Positions 14,924 to 24,208 of a DNA stretch of 64,000 bases are shown in pieces. This stretch comes from Pseudomonadota bacterium (GTDB lineage Bacteria > Pseudomonadota > Gammaproteobacteria > Ga0077536), in NCBI GenBank assembly GCA_016719885.1, contig JADJYF010000021.1, forward strand, positions 7,424 to 71,423, in the 5' to 3' direction. The position numbers were made by a program, and so were the translations under genes. Each line of letters starts with the position of its first letter. The first letter of the stretch is position 1. The notes under the pieces are model-generated. The model searched no databases and was not told where the DNA came from. It saw only the letters and a program-made list of their open reading frames with translations.

Positions 14924-17815
14924 TCAGAGTTTGCCGAAAGTGAGATCGGCCGCGGCGAAATCGCCTTCGCTCGCGCTGCTGCACACCACCGCCACGCGGC
15001 CGCTGCCGGGCGCCAGGTAACGGGCCGCCACCGCGCGCAGGGCCGCGTGATCGGCGGCCAGCACGCGCGCGCGGAAACGCTCACGAAACGCATCGTCGCG
15101 GCCGTACAGCGCATTGGTGAAGGCGCGCTCGCACTCGCCGGCCGGTGAACGCGGCTGATCGAGCGCGCGTATGGTGCCGAGCACCGCTTCCTCGAGGCGC
15201 TGCTTGTCGTCGTCCTCTTCGAACCACGCCAAGGCCCTGTCGAAATCGTTTAAGGTCGCCAGCGCGCGCGGGTCGCGATAGGAATAAAAGCGGAAGGTCG
15301 CGCTGTCGGTGTCGTAGCTCGCGCCGGAACCATAGGCGCCGCCCTTCTCGCGGATCTCGCCGTGCAGGAAGCCATCCTGCAGGTAGCGGCCAAGCACCGC
15401 GAGCAGCGGCGCGTCGGCGTGATCCTCGGCAACCGCGGCGTAGGCCTTGGCGGAGAAATTGACCTGCGAATTGATCAGCCAGCCATTGCACGGCGAGCCC
15501 GCGGCGATGCGCGCGACGAACGGCGCGCACAGCGGCAGGCGCGGTGCGCCGACACCCGCCGCCAGCGGCGCGGCGCCGTCCAGCACCGTTGCGTCGCCGA
15601 ACAGCGCCACGCGTCGCGGCGCATGGCGCAGCTTGCCGCGTATCGACGCGAACAGCGCAAACAGCCTCGCGAGGGTGGCGTCATCCTCGGCCGCCGCCAG
15701 TTCTTTCAGGATGTGATGGGCGGCAGGACCATCCCACAGGTCATCCAGCGCGGCGCCGTCCGAAAAGCCGCGCGCGGCGCTGATCACGGCCAGCTGATGC
15801 CCGCGATCGGTGAGCGACTGTTCGGCTTCGGCGCGCGACTGCAGCAGCAATTCGCGCAGGTGTTCGACTTCATCGAAACGCACGCCGTCGAGCATTTCGT
15901 TGACGATGGCGATGACCTCGTCGCGCTTGCGCGCGAGACCCTTGCCGGTGATCACGAACCAGCCGCGCAGCGCGCCGCCGGCCACCGGCGCGCGCGCCAT
16001 GGTGTTGGTACCGAAGCTGCCGGACAGCGCGCGGCGTGTCTGCACCGCCAGGTAATCCTCGTCGCCGTGTCCGAACTCGGTCAGGTATTCCGACAGCAGC
16101 GGCAACACGCGCAGTTCATCGGCCGAGAGATCCGGCAGGTCGTACACCAGCTGCATGCGGAAAATGCCGTTGGCCGCGCAATCGTAGCGATGCACTTCGA
16201 CGCCCTGGTGGCTGCTGAGCACGGCGCGCGGCGCCGGCGTCGGCGCCGGCACGTCGGCCAGCGTCACGCGCGGCAGCACGTCCGGATCGTCCACGCGCGC
16301 CTGGCGCTCACGCAGCGCCGCGGCCTGCGCCAGCAGCGTGGCGCGCGCGTCTTCATTCATGTGGCTGGCCAACGCTTCGAGGCGCGCGAGCTCGATCGCT
16401 TCGTCGTGCTCGGCCTTGGCCGCGTCGGGCGCCATGCTCACCCGCACGCGATGCAGGTTGCCCAGCAACAGGCGCCGCACCAGGCCGGCCACGAAGCCCG
16501 GCGCGCGGATGTCGCGGCGCAGGCTGTCCAGCACCCGGTCGAGTTCCAGCAGGCGCGCCGGGTCGCGGCGATACATGGCCGCCGGCATCACGCGGCCCAT
16601 CAGCTGCAGGCCGAAAGGATAGCTGCCGCCGCCGATGTCACGCTGCGCCATCTCGATGCGGTCAAGCACCGCGTCGAGCGTCGCGCCATCGACGCCCTCG
16701 CGCGCCACGCGCTCCAGCACTTCAATGATGCCGCGCTCCAGCGCATCGGCATGTTGGAGATCGCTGCCCTCCACGCCACATACGAACACCAGTTGGCGCG
16801 CCGAGTCATCCACCCCGCACAGTTCCGACGGCGCATCGGCGAGTTCGGTGGTTTCGAGGAAATGACGCAGCGGCGAGGCGCTGTGTTCGAGCAGGATCGA
16901 TGACAGCAGGTGCGCCTGCACGACGTCGTCGGGCTCAGCCGCTTCGCCCAACAGCCACGCCCACACGATGTGCGTGGCGCGCTCGTCCTCCTGTTCGGCC
17001 GCGTAACGCACCTCGACGCTGCGCGGCGCGCTGAACGGCGTCTGCAAAGGGCTCATGATGATGCCTTCGGGACGCGTGAAGCGCGCCAGCACCAGTTCGG
17101 CGATATGACGTTGATGCTCGCTCTCGGGAAAGCTGCCATAGGTCATGAACACCGCGTTGCCGGGGTGATAGTGACGGGCATGGAAATCGCGCAGCGCGGC
17201 GTGCGTGAGATCGGGGATCGCGAGCGGCTCGCCGCCGCTGTTGTGGCGATAAACCGTGTCCGGAAACAGCGCGGCGTGCAGGTGATGGTAGAGCTGCGCG
17301 AGCGGCGAGCTCATCGCCCCCTTCATCTCGTTGTAGACCACGCCGTGGAATTCCAGCGGTGGTTCGTCGGCCGCCTGTTCGTCGCGCAGTTCGAGACGCC
17401 AGCCCTCCTGCGCGAAATCGAGCGGATGCAGGTTCGGAAAGAACACCGCATCGAGATAGACCTTGAGCAGGTTGTCAAAGTCCTTGCGGTTCTGTGTCGC
17501 GAACGGGTAGGCGGTGCTGTCGCTGCTGGTGAAGGCGTTCATGAACGTATTCAAGGAACGGCGCAGCATCATGAAGAACGGGTCGCGCACCGGGTAGCGT
17601 TGGCTGCCGCACAGGGTGGTGTGCTCGAGGATGTGGGCAACGCCGCTCGAATCCTGCGGCAAGGTCGGCAGCACCACCATGAAGGCGTTGTTGGCGTCGT
17701 TGCAGGCGAAATGCAGGTGGCGGGCACCGGTGGCGGCATGCTGGTACTGGCGCAGCTCCATGCCCAGCGAGCCGATCTCGGTGGTGGCGGTCAATTCAAA
17801 AGCGGGTGTGGACAT
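14924..17815 (-). CDS. PreP-like M16C zinc metalloprotease
   Basis: A 963-aa protease of the pitrilysin/presequence-protease (M16C) group, two M16 halves joined by a helical hinge. The inverted zinc motif HILEH (61-65) carries the catalytic Glu64, and the third ligand is probably in YNEMKGAM. The length is typical of PreP (about 970 aa), and the C-terminal half keeps the GGAYGSGASYD segment that contacts substrate. No signal peptide is present, so it acts in the cytoplasm on unstructured peptides. It is followed by a small coiled-coil gene. Confidence 0.9.
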   Translation of the reverse strand: MSTPAFELTATTEIGSLGMELRQYQHAATGARHLHFACNDANNAFMVVLPTLPQDSSGVAHILEHTTLCGSQRYPVRDPFFMMLRRSLNTFMNAFTSSDSTAYPFATQNRKDFDNLLKVYLDAVFFPNLHPLDFAQEGWRLELRDEQAADEPPLEFHGVVYNEMKGAMSSPLAQLYHHLHAALFPDTVYRHNSGGEPLAIPDLTHAALRDFHARHYHPGNAVFMTYGSFPESEHQRHIAELVLARFTRPEGIIMSPLQTPFSAPRSVEVRYAAEQEDERATHIVWAWLLGEAAEPDDVVQAHLLSSILLEHSASPLRHFLETTELADAPSELCGVDDSARQLVFVCGVEGSDLQHADALERGIIEVLERVAREGVDGATLDAVLDRIEMAQRDIGGGSYPFGLQLMGRVMPAAMYRRDPARLLELDRVLDSLRRDIRAPGFVAGLVRRLLLGNLHRVRVSMAPDAAKAEHDEAIELARLEALASHMNEDARATLLAQAAALRERQARVDDPDVLPRVTLADVPAPTPAPRAVLSSHQGVEVHRYDCAANGIFRMQLVYDLPDLSADELRVLPLLSEYLTEFGHGDEDYLAVQTRRALSGSFGTNTMARAPVAGGALRGWFVITGKGLARKRDEVIAIVNEMLDGVRFDEVEHLRELLLQSRAEAEQSLTDRGHQLAVISAARGFSDGAALDDLWDGPAAHHILKELAAAEDDATLARLFALFASIRGKLRHAPRRVALFGDATVLDGAAPLAAGVGAPRLPLCAPFVARIAAGSPCNGWLINSQVNFSAKAYAAVAEDHADAPLLAVLGRYLQDGFLHGEIREKGGAYGSGASYDTDSATFRFYSYRDPRALATLNDFDRALAWFEEDDDKQRLEEAVLGTIRALDQPRSPAGECERAFTNALYGRDDAFRERFRARVLAADHAALRAVAARYLAPGSGRVAVVCSSASEGDFAAADLTFGKL

Positions 17816-17867
17816 CGTTACTCGGTCGCCTGTGCAGGGCATGTCAGGATGTTGGGGCGGCGCGCCT

Positions 17868-18554
17868 TCACGCGATACGCGTCAGCGCGGCGCGCAGTTC
17901 AGTCAGGGACGCGATCTCGGCCTGGGGCCGCAGGTAATCGTCGGGCCATGGCTCGCCGTCGCGGTTCAACCACACGCTCGCCAGGGCCGCGCGCCGCGCG
18001 CCCTCGATATCGTACAGCGGCTGATCGCCGACGTGCACCGCGCGCGCCGCCGGCACGCCGACGCGCGCCAGGGCCACTTCGAACATGCGCGGATCGGGCT
18101 TCTGCACGCCGGCCTCGGCGGGCGAGATGCAAAAAGCGAAATAGGGACTGACGCCGGCCACTTCAAGGTCGGCGTTGCCATTGGTGAGCGCCACCAGCAC
18201 GTGGTCACGCGCGAGGTCGGCCAGCGTCGGCAGCACATCGTCGAACAGCGTCACCACGCTGCGCTCGCGCACGAACAGGGCGATGCCGGGCTCGGCCAGC
18301 GCCGGATCGTAGTCGTAGGCGGCAAGTTGTTCGCGCAGCGCCAGCAGGCGCAAGGCGGTGAAGTCGTGCGCGACCTCGGGATGGGTCTTGGCGAGTTGCC
18401 AGCGCCAGTGGCGCAGGGATTCGTTGTCGTGCGCGGCGGCGAGGCGCGGCGCGTGCTCGGTGATCCAGGCATGCTGGAGCTGTTCGGCGCGCAGCAGCGC
18501 CGGGCGCGCGTCCCACAGGGTGTCGTCGAGATCGAAGGTAATCACTTCAAACAT
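17868..18554 (-). CDS. HAD-superfamily hydrolase
   Basis: A 228-aa phosphatase with all four HAD motifs: FDLDDTLWD (nucleophile Asp8), LTNGN (Thr), VQKPDPRMF (Lys) and VHVGDQPLYDIEGA (acidic pair). A helical cap lies between motifs I and II. It resembles YjjG/YigB-type nucleotidase or FMN phosphatase. The ATG at 18554 is chosen because motif I must begin close to the N-terminus. It is divergent from the yajQ gene. Confidence 0.88.
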   Translation of the reverse strand: MFEVITFDLDDTLWDARPALLRAEQLQHAWITEHAPRLAAAHDNESLRHWRWQLAKTHPEVAHDFTALRLLALREQLAAYDYDPALAEPGIALFVRERSVVTLFDDVLPTLADLARDHVLVALTNGNADLEVAGVSPYFAFCISPAEAGVQKPDPRMFEVALARVGVPAARAVHVGDQPLYDIEGARRAALASVWLNRDGEPWPDDYLRPQAEIASLTELRAALTRIA

Positions 18555-18641
18555 CGTGGCCGCTCTTGGCGCTGTTGAATAATCCATGCGACGTCGGGTG
18601 GCGGCTATACTTGCGCACCGGCCGAAATGAAGGAACCGTCC

Positions 18642-19124
18642 ATGCCATCGTTTGATGTCGTCTCTGAAGTCGACAAACACGAACTCACCAACGCTGTCGA
18701 CCAGGCCAATCGCGAGGTCGGACAGCGCTTCGATTTCAAGGGCAGCAAGGCACGGGTCGAGCGCGACGAGTACAAGTTGACCATCATCGCCGATGGTGAG
18801 TTTCAAGCCAAGCAACTGTTGGAAATCTTGCAGACCCGGCTGGCCAAACGCGGTATCGACATCGATTGCCTGGAGGTCGGCGACTTCGCCTCGAACATCG
18901 CCGAAACGCGCCTGCCGGTGACCGTGCGCGAGGGCGTGGACGCCGACACCGGACGCAAGCTCAACAAGCTCATCAAGGACAGCAAGATCAAGGTCACCTC
19001 GCAGATGCAGCAGAACCAGCTGCGCGTGACCGGCAAGAACCGCGACGATTTGCAGGCGGTGATTGCCCTCATCAGGAACGCCAAGCTCGGCGTGCCGTTT
19101 CAGTTCACCAATTTCCGCGATTGA
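18642..19124 (+). CDS. yajQ: YajQ-family nucleotide-binding protein
   Basis: A 160-aa protein of the YajQ family, two ferredoxin-like halves, known to bind cyclic di-GMP in Xanthomonas and GTP/ATP or RNA elsewhere. Diagnostic segments are MPSFDVVSEVDKHELTNAVD at the N-terminus, RFDFKGSKA and the terminal LGVPFQFTNFRD. An AAGGA ribosome site precedes the ATG at 18642. It begins a run with two small conserved proteins downstream. Confidence 0.95.
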   Translation: MPSFDVVSEVDKHELTNAVDQANREVGQRFDFKGSKARVERDEYKLTIIADGEFQAKQLLEILQTRLAKRGIDIDCLEVGDFASNIAETRLPVTVREGVDADTGRKLNKLIKDSKIKVTSQMQQNQLRVTGKNRDDLQAVIALIRNAKLGVPFQFTNFRD

Positions 19125-19132
19125 GGCGGGCC

Positions 19133-19321
19133 GTGCGGCAGAGCGAACAACGCTTGCGCTGCCCCTATTGCGGCGAGCGCATCAGCATGCTGGTCGACCC
19201 GTCGGAAGCCGGCCAGGATTACATTGAGGATTGTGAGGTTTGCTGCCGTCCGATCTCCTTGCACGTCGAGGTCGATGACGATGAACGGGTGCGCCTGGTG
19301 GCACGCCGTGGCGATGACTGA
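19133..19321 (+). CDS. CPXCG-motif cysteine-rich zinc-ribbon protein
   Basis: A 62-aa protein with two Cys pairs, CPYCGE near residue 9 and CEVCCRP near residue 37, matching the CPXCG cysteine-rich family, a probable zinc ribbon. GTG start at 19133, six bases after GAGG, and eight bases after the yajQ stop, so it is translated from the same message. Its function in the family is unknown. Confidence 0.8.
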   Translation: MRQSEQRLRCPYCGERISMLVDPSEAGQDYIEDCEVCCRPISLHVEVDDDERVRLVARRGDD

Positions 19322-19351
19322 AGCGCGGCCCGGGCGCGGAGCAGCGCGCGC

Positions 19352-19690
19352 ATGAGCGTCGCGGAGTTATCGCTGCTGTTCGGCGGCGGCCTCGTGATCG
19401 GCCTGTGGTGGTGGAGCATGCAGGCCCACGACCGCGTCGATTTCATCAGCCGCGAGGTGTGCAAGGATCTCGACGTGCAACGCCTCGACGAAGCGGTGTC
19501 GCTGCGACGCCTGGGCTTGGCCCGTACCGAGTACGGAGTCATGCTGGAACGGGTGTTCCGCTTCGAATTCAGCGTCAATGGCGCCGACCGGCGCCGCGGC
19601 GAGATCTGTCTGCACGGCGAGCTGCCGCGCTGGGTGCATCTCGACCACCCCGACGGCGACATCCATATCGACCTGTCGGCGCGGCGCTGA
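19352..19690 (+). CDS. DUF3301-family membrane-anchored protein
   Basis: A 112-aa protein with one N-terminal membrane segment (LSLLFGGGLVIGLWWWSMQ). The FRFEFSVNGADRRRGEI motif in the soluble C-terminal part is the mark of the DUF3301 family found in gammaproteobacteria. Function is unknown. It converges on the giant coiled-coil gene with a 27-base gap. Confidence 0.8.
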   Translation: MSVAELSLLFGGGLVIGLWWWSMQAHDRVDFISREVCKDLDVQRLDEAVSLRRLGLARTEYGVMLERVFRFEFSVNGADRRRGEICLHGELPRWVHLDHPDGDIHIDLSARR

Positions 19691-19717
19691 ATCAGCGCTG
19701 CCGGCGCAGGCGCCGGC

Positions 19718-22700
19718 TCAATCGGGTTCGCCGCGCCGGAGTTTGTCCGCCAGTTCGTTGATCAAGGCCTGGTCATGGGCCTTGGCCGCGGCGCGCACCG
19801 CCTGTGCACGCTGCTTGATGCGGTCGAGCTGGGCGCGCTGGCTGGCCAGGATGCTGCGCTGCATATCGCTGTTCTCGTTGTCCTGCTGCTCCTGGAGCCA
19901 CTCGTCGAGTTCGCTCTTCAGATCGGCGCGCACGCGTTCTTCGTGCACGCGATGGGCGGCCAGGTCGCCGGCTGAAGCGACCGCCGCGGCCTGCGCGTCG
20001 GCCTGGGCGCGCTCGCTGGCGGCGATCTGCGCGGCCACGTGGCGCGCCTGCTCTTCGAGTCGATGCAGGTTGCTGTCGACCGCGCGCGCATCGGGGCCGG
20101 CGCGGTCGGGGCCGCGCTTGAGTTCGGCGATTTCGCTTTCGATTTCACGTTGCTGCTGCACGGCCGCCTGCTTCTCGCGCTGCGCGAGCTCCAGCGCCAG
20201 GCGCAGGCGTCGCGCGTCGGCTTCCAGGCGTTCGCGCTCGAAGCGCATCTCGGCCTCTTCCTGCATGCGCTTGCGCGCATGGGCGTCCTTGAACTCGGAG
20301 ACGATTTTTTCGGCTTCGGCGGCCGCCGCGCGGCGCGCCGCTTCGGCGGCTTCGCGTTCGCGGCGCGCGCGCTCGAGTTCAGCGGCATTGCGCGCCAGCT
20401 CTTCTTCGAGCTGGCGGCGCTCGGTCTGCACCTTGTGGCGCAGTTCTTCGCGCAGCTTGGTCTCGAGCGCGAGCTGCTGTTGCTCGCGCATTTCAGCTTC
20501 GCGCGCGCTGACCTGCTGCACTTCCTCGAGACGACGCTGGTAATCGCGCGCTTCGGCCAGCCGCACGCGCGATTCCTCGGCCTGCTGGCGCACACGTTCC
20601 TGTTCTTCGCGCAGACGCACTTCGGCATCGGCCTTCTGGCTCTGCAGGCGCTTCAGTTCCTCGGCCTGCCAGGCATAGCTTTCGCGCAGCTTGCGCTCTT
20701 CTTCCTGCAGGCGCCGCTCCATTTCCGCGCGCACCTGTTCGACGCGCTCGCGCTGCGCTTCGCGCTCGGCCTGCACGGCGGCGTCGGCCTCGGCCTTGGC
20801 CCGTTCGATCTCGGCCTTGATGCGCTGCGCCTCGGCCAGTTCACGGCGCGCGGCTTCCGCCACCGCGGCTTCCGTCTCGGCACGCGCCCGCTCGAGTTGT
20901 TCGCGCACGCGTTGCGCTTCGGCCGCTTCCCTGGCGGCGGCCTCGGCGGCGGCTTCGGCGGCGGCGACGCGCGCGGCTTCGAGTTCCGCTTTCAGGCGCT
21001 CGGCCTCGGCCATTTCGCGATCGGCGGCGGCGCGCGCGGCGGCGGCGGCCTCGGCGCGCGCCTGCTCGAGGGCTTCGCGCATGCGTTCGGCGTCCGCACG
21101 CTCACGCTCGACGGCCGCCGCGGCCAGCGCTTCGGCGGCGGCGCGCGCGCGGTCAATCTCGGCCTTGAGGCGCTCCGCCTCGGCCTGGTCGCGCGCCGCG
21201 TTGGCGGCGGCCTCGGCCTCGGCCTGGGCCCGTGCGCGCTCGAATTCTTCCTTCATGCGTTGCGTCTGCAGCGCTTCGCGCTCGGCGGCGGCGGACGCGG
21301 CGGCGGCGGCCGCTTCGGCCTGCGCGCGGGCGCGCTCCAGTTCTTCCTTCAGTCGCTGCGCTTCCTGGGCCTCGCGCTCGGCGGCAGCGACGGCAGCGGC
21401 TTCGACTTCGGCGCGCGCCCGTTCCAGTTCTTCCTTGAGACGCTGGGCTTCCAGGGTCTCGCGTTCGGCGGCGGCGCGCGCGGCGGCAGCGGCGGCCTCA
21501 GCCTCGGCGCGGGTGCGCTCGATCTCGGCCTTGAGACGCGAGGTCTCGGCCTGGTCACGCTCGGCATGGGCGGCGGCAGAGGCCTCCACTTCGGCACGCG
21601 CGCGCTCGAGTTCGTCCTTGAGGCGCCGCGCTTCCCGGGCTTCGCGGGCGGCAGCGTCGGCGGCCGCCGTGGCGGCGGCTTCGGCTTCGAGGCGCGCACG
21701 TTCGATTTCGGCGCGCAGGCGGTCGGTCTCGGCCTGGTCACGCGCGGCATGGGCGGCGGCGGCGGCCTCGGCCTCGGCGCGCACGCGCTCGAGTTCATCC
21801 TTGAGGCGCTGCGCTTCCAGGGTTTCGCGCTGGGCGGCGGCGACCGCGGCGGCGGCGGCGGCCTCCGCTTCCTGGCGCGCGTGCTCGACCTCGGCCTTGA
21901 TGCGGTCGCTGTCGGCCTGGTCGCGCGCGGCATGGGCGGCGGCGGCGGCCTCGGCCTCGGCGCGGGCTTTTTCCAATTCTTCCTCGAGGCGGCGCGCTTC
22001 GGCCGCATCGCGCTGCGCGGCGGCGACGGCGGCCGCCTGCGCCTCGCTGCGCGCCTGTTCGATTTCAGCCTTGAGTCGCTGCGCTTCGGCCAGTTCACGG
22101 CGCGCCACTTCGGCGGCGGCCTGGATGCGCTTTTTCTCGGCGCGCAGTTTTTCCGCCGCGCGGCGCTCGACTTCCGCGCGCTGCCGCTGCATCTCGGCCG
22201 CGACCCGCTGGCGCTCCGCTTCAATTTTCTTTTCGGCCTCGCGTTCCGCCTCGCGGCGCGCCTTTTCGGTGGCGATGCGCAAGGCCTCGGCAGCCTCCGC
22301 GTGCACGGTCGGGTCGCGTGGCACGCCGGCCGCCGCCGCGCTGGCGTCGGCGATGCGCATGTCGTTGATGGCCATCTCGACGCGTAGCGCCGCCGACTGC
22401 ACCGCCGGATCGGCGATCCGCTCCTCATCGGTCTGGTGCGAGGTCGGCACCGGCACCACCGACAGGCCGACGGGCGCGAGGGCGTCGTCGTGCAGGGTCA
22501 TGTCGAGTTCGTCGTCGGCCGGGGCGGCGGGCGCGACAACCCGCGGCGCTTCGCTCTGCGCTTCGTAGCGCATCAGGCCGCCTTCGAGGTAATGCACGTC
22601 GAATCCGCGTTCGGCGAGCAGGAATGCCGCCACCGCGCTGCGCGTGCCGGTGTCGCAATAGACCACGTAGGTCAAGTTGGTATCGAGTCGACCGGAATGC

Positions 22701-23623
22701 ATGCGCAACGTATTGAGCGGGTAGTTGACGCCGCCCTGGATACCGTCGCGCTGGAACTCCTCGGGAAAACGCACGTCCAGCCATACCGCCGGCTTGGTGG
22801 CCAGTATCGCCTCGCCTTCCTTGCGCGTGACGCCGCTCAGGAGCGGCTTCTGGATGAGTTCGACGAACGCTTCCTTGGGCAGGCGCACCAGTTGCCCGTC
22901 GCACAGCATGCGCACGCTGGCATTGCGGTTCGAGCCGGCCACCAGCGCTTCTTCACCGAAGGTATCGCCGGGCCCGATCAGGGCCAGGCGGTAGCCGGGC
23001 GCGCTGGGGCCGGCGCTGCGCAGCACCTCGCAGCGGCCCTGGGCAATGATGTAGTAGTAGTCGCCGGGTTCGCCCTGGGTGACGACGGTGTCGCCTTCCT
23101 GCACGTCGACTTCTTCGAACAGGCTGAAGATGCGGTGGATGTTCGATGCCGGCAGGTGCGAGAACAGCTTGGACTGCAGCATGCGCGTCATCCAGTCGCC
23201 GTCTTCCTCGTCGCCCGATTCGAACTCGTCGACCTGTACCGAGCAGTAGCTGCCGGCGCTGCCGGCGCCGTCGGCGGCCTGCAGGCGATCGATGAGGTCA
23301 CGCGCCACGCGCATCACGCTGACCTCGGTTTCGGCACGGGCCGTCATCTTGCGCGGCTGCAGCTGGGCGACGGCGTGGGCGGCCGCGGGCGTGCCGCCCG
23401 TCAGGCGTTGCACGACCTGGCCACCGCTGCGCAATTCCAGGCGTCCCTCGAGCAGGTAGATGGCAAAGGCGTCGCGGTCGCCTTCCTTGAACAGGATGTC
23501 ACCGCGCCGATAGCGCAGCACCTCGGCCTGGTCCATGACCTGGGCGCGGCTGGCCGCGCCGAGGGAGGCCATCGGCACCAACCCGTCCACGAGGCTTTCA
23601 AATTTAGATTCCACTGCCGACAT
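19718..23623 (-). CDS. Giant CNB-CNB-rhodanese-coiled-coil protein A
   Basis: A 1301-aa soluble protein. Numbered from the ATG at 23623 it contains: CNB fold 1 (about 15-110) without a recognisable phosphate-binding cassette; CNB fold 2 (about 152-262) with the cassette FGEEALVAGSNRNASV, including Glu224 and Arg233; a rhodanese domain (about 280-352) with CDTGTRS (Cys323); and a Pro/Ala/Asp linker. A near-continuous coiled coil runs from about 430 to the end and includes 14 tandem 29/32-residue repeats (516-933). The last 60 residues match the paralogue at 24209. There is no signal or membrane segment. I infer an elongated filament or scaffold sensing cyclic nucleotide and possibly persulfide. 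The start is uncertain: a GTG nine bases upstream is possible and no strong Shine-Dalgarno is seen. Confidence 0.85.
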   Translation of the reverse strand: MSAVESKFESLVDGLVPMASLGAASRAQVMDQAEVLRYRRGDILFKEGDRDAFAIYLLEGRLELRSGGQVVQRLTGGTPAAAHAVAQLQPRKMTARAETEVSVMRVARDLIDRLQAADGAGSAGSYCSVQVDEFESGDEEDGDWMTRMLQSKLFSHLPASNIHRIFSLFEEVDVQEGDTVVTQGEPGDYYYIIAQGRCEVLRSAGPSAPGYRLALIGPGDTFGEEALVAGSNRNASVRMLCDGQLVRLPKEAFVELIQKPLLSGVTRKEGEAILATKPAVWLDVRFPEEFQRDGIQGGVNYPLNTLRMHSGRLDTNLTYVVYCDTGTRSAVAAFLLAERGFDVHYLEGGLMRYEAQSEAPRVVAPAAPADDELDMTLHDDALAPVGLSVVPVPTSHQTDEERIADPAVQSAALRVEMAINDMRIADASAAAAGVPRDPTVHAEAAEALRIATEKARREAEREAEKKIEAERQRVAAEMQRQRAEVERRAAEKLRAEKKRIQAAAEVARRELAEAQRLKAEIEQARSEAQAAAVAAAQRDAAEARRLEEELEKARAEAEAAAAAHAARDQADSDRIKAEVEHARQEAEAAAAAAVAAAQRETLEAQRLKDELERVRAEAEAAAAAHAARDQAETDRLRAEIERARLEAEAAATAAADAAAREAREARRLKDELERARAEVEASAAAHAERDQAETSRLKAEIERTRAEAEAAAAAARAAAERETLEAQRLKEELERARAEVEAAAVAAAEREAQEAQRLKEELERARAQAEAAAAAASAAAEREALQTQRMKEEFERARAQAEAEAAANAARDQAEAERLKAEIDRARAAAEALAAAAVERERADAERMREALEQARAEAAAAARAAADREMAEAERLKAELEAARVAAAEAAAEAAAREAAEAQRVREQLERARAETEAAVAEAARRELAEAQRIKAEIERAKAEADAAVQAEREAQRERVEQVRAEMERRLQEEERKLRESYAWQAEELKRLQSQKADAEVRLREEQERVRQQAEESRVRLAEARDYQRRLEEVQQVSAREAEMREQQQLALETKLREELRHKVQTERRQLEEELARNAAELERARREREAAEAARRAAAAEAEKIVSEFKDAHARKRMQEEAEMRFERERLEADARRLRLALELAQREKQAAVQQQREIESEIAELKRGPDRAGPDARAVDSNLHRLEEQARHVAAQIAASERAQADAQAAAVASAGDLAAHRVHEERVRADLKSELDEWLQEQQDNENSDMQRSILASQRAQLDRIKQRAQAVRAAAKAHDQALINELADKLRRGEPD
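20825..22078 (-). repeat. Tandem coding repeats, 29/32 residues (87/96 bp)
   Basis: Fourteen units each begin with a variant of RLKAEIERARAEAEAAAA. In transcription order the lengths in residues are 29, 29, 32, 29, 32, 29, 32, 29, 32, 29, 29, 29, 29, 29. The 32-residue units carry three extra, mostly Ala residues. The alternating middle part forms 61-residue (183 bp) super-repeats. 29 equals 7+11+11 and 32 equals 7+7+7+11, both compatible with a left-handed-to-straight coiled coil. Confidence 0.85.
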
Positions 23624-23962
23624 CAGGGTCACGCATTGGCGCTGGGCGCTGGGCTTTTATAGGTATGGCTTGGGCCGACGACGTGGTCGCTCCCGCAGAC
23701 TGGCTCAAGCCTATCGCTACAGCGGCCGAGCTTCATGATCGGTCCAATGCAAGTGTGAATGCCGTCACGAGAAGCGACACCCGCGCCTTCGGTTTTGTGA
23801 CGGGAGTGAGATTGTGAAGACTTGCCAGGCGGGACCCGGCATGGGCTCATGGTCAGGCGCGGCGGCAGCCCCGCTTGCAGGGCCGGTGCCGCCGGTGCGC
23901 GCCCGCGTCGCGAATGAATCGGCGTAGAATGCGGCGAGGTCAGCCAGTCCAGGAAGCGAGCC
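23624..23962. other. Divergent control region between the paired giant genes
   Basis: This 339-base region carries outward promoters for protein A (minus) and for the DUF465-protein B unit (plus). It holds the CRP-like site at 23754-23769. A second, weaker TGTGA half-site lies at 23796, and a TATAAA at 23661-23656 on the minus strand could be a -10 element for protein A. No gene is supported inside it. Confidence 0.5.
23754..23769. promoter_or_regulatory. CRP/Vfr-like operator
   Basis: TGTGAATGCCGTCACG matches TGTGA-N6-TCACA at nine of ten defined bases, with the correct six-base spacer. It lies 131 bases from the start of protein A and 194 bases from the DUF465 gene. The window encodes a CRP homologue with a matching recognition helix (43255..43920). 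Confidence 0.6.
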
Positions 23963-24169
23963 GTGGTCAGCGAGGAGACAAAGTCCGTACAACGCCGCAT
24001 CCTGGAGTTGCAGACCGAGCATCGGGACCTGGACGAAGTGGTCAACACGCTCTCCAATCGTATCGACGTGGACCAGCTCCTCCTGCGACGCATGAAAAAG
24101 CGCAAGTTGCAGCTCAAGGACCAGATAGCCCGCTTGAAGAGCCAGCTCATCCCCGACCTTGACGCCTGA
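23963..24169 (+). CDS. DUF465 (YdcH-like) small coiled-coil protein
   Basis: A 68-aa helical hairpin protein of the DUF465/YdcH family. The family pattern is visible in the EHRDLDEVVN segment (residues 19-28) and in the LLLRRMKKRKLQLKDQIARL segment (40-59). GTG start at 23963 after CCAGGAAGC. It ends 39 bases before giant protein B and is probably in the same message. The family's role is unknown; small coiled coils could cap or pair with the larger coil next door, which is inference. Confidence 0.8.
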   Translation: MVSEETKSVQRRILELQTEHRDLDEVVNTLSNRIDVDQLLLRRMKKRKLQLKDQIARLKSQLIPDLDA

Positions 24170-24208
24170 TTTGCGCCCGGGAAGGGAAATTTCAGCAGCA
24201 AACTCCTC

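Noticed and set aside
15362..18151. Long plus-strand frames opposite the M16C protease
   Set aside because: Arg/His-rich composition typical of a reversed GC-rich gene; the protease motifs are on the minus strand.
20039..22568. Long open frames on the plus strand opposite giant gene A (up to about 780 codons)
   Set aside because: They are produced by the GC-rich, repetitive coil sequence read in reverse (Gly/Leu/Arg/Ala-rich low-complexity products) and match no domain.
23796..23811. Second possible CRP site (TGTGACGGGAGTGAGA)
   Set aside because: Only one half matches well; the other half has three of five bases, so it is not claimed as a site.
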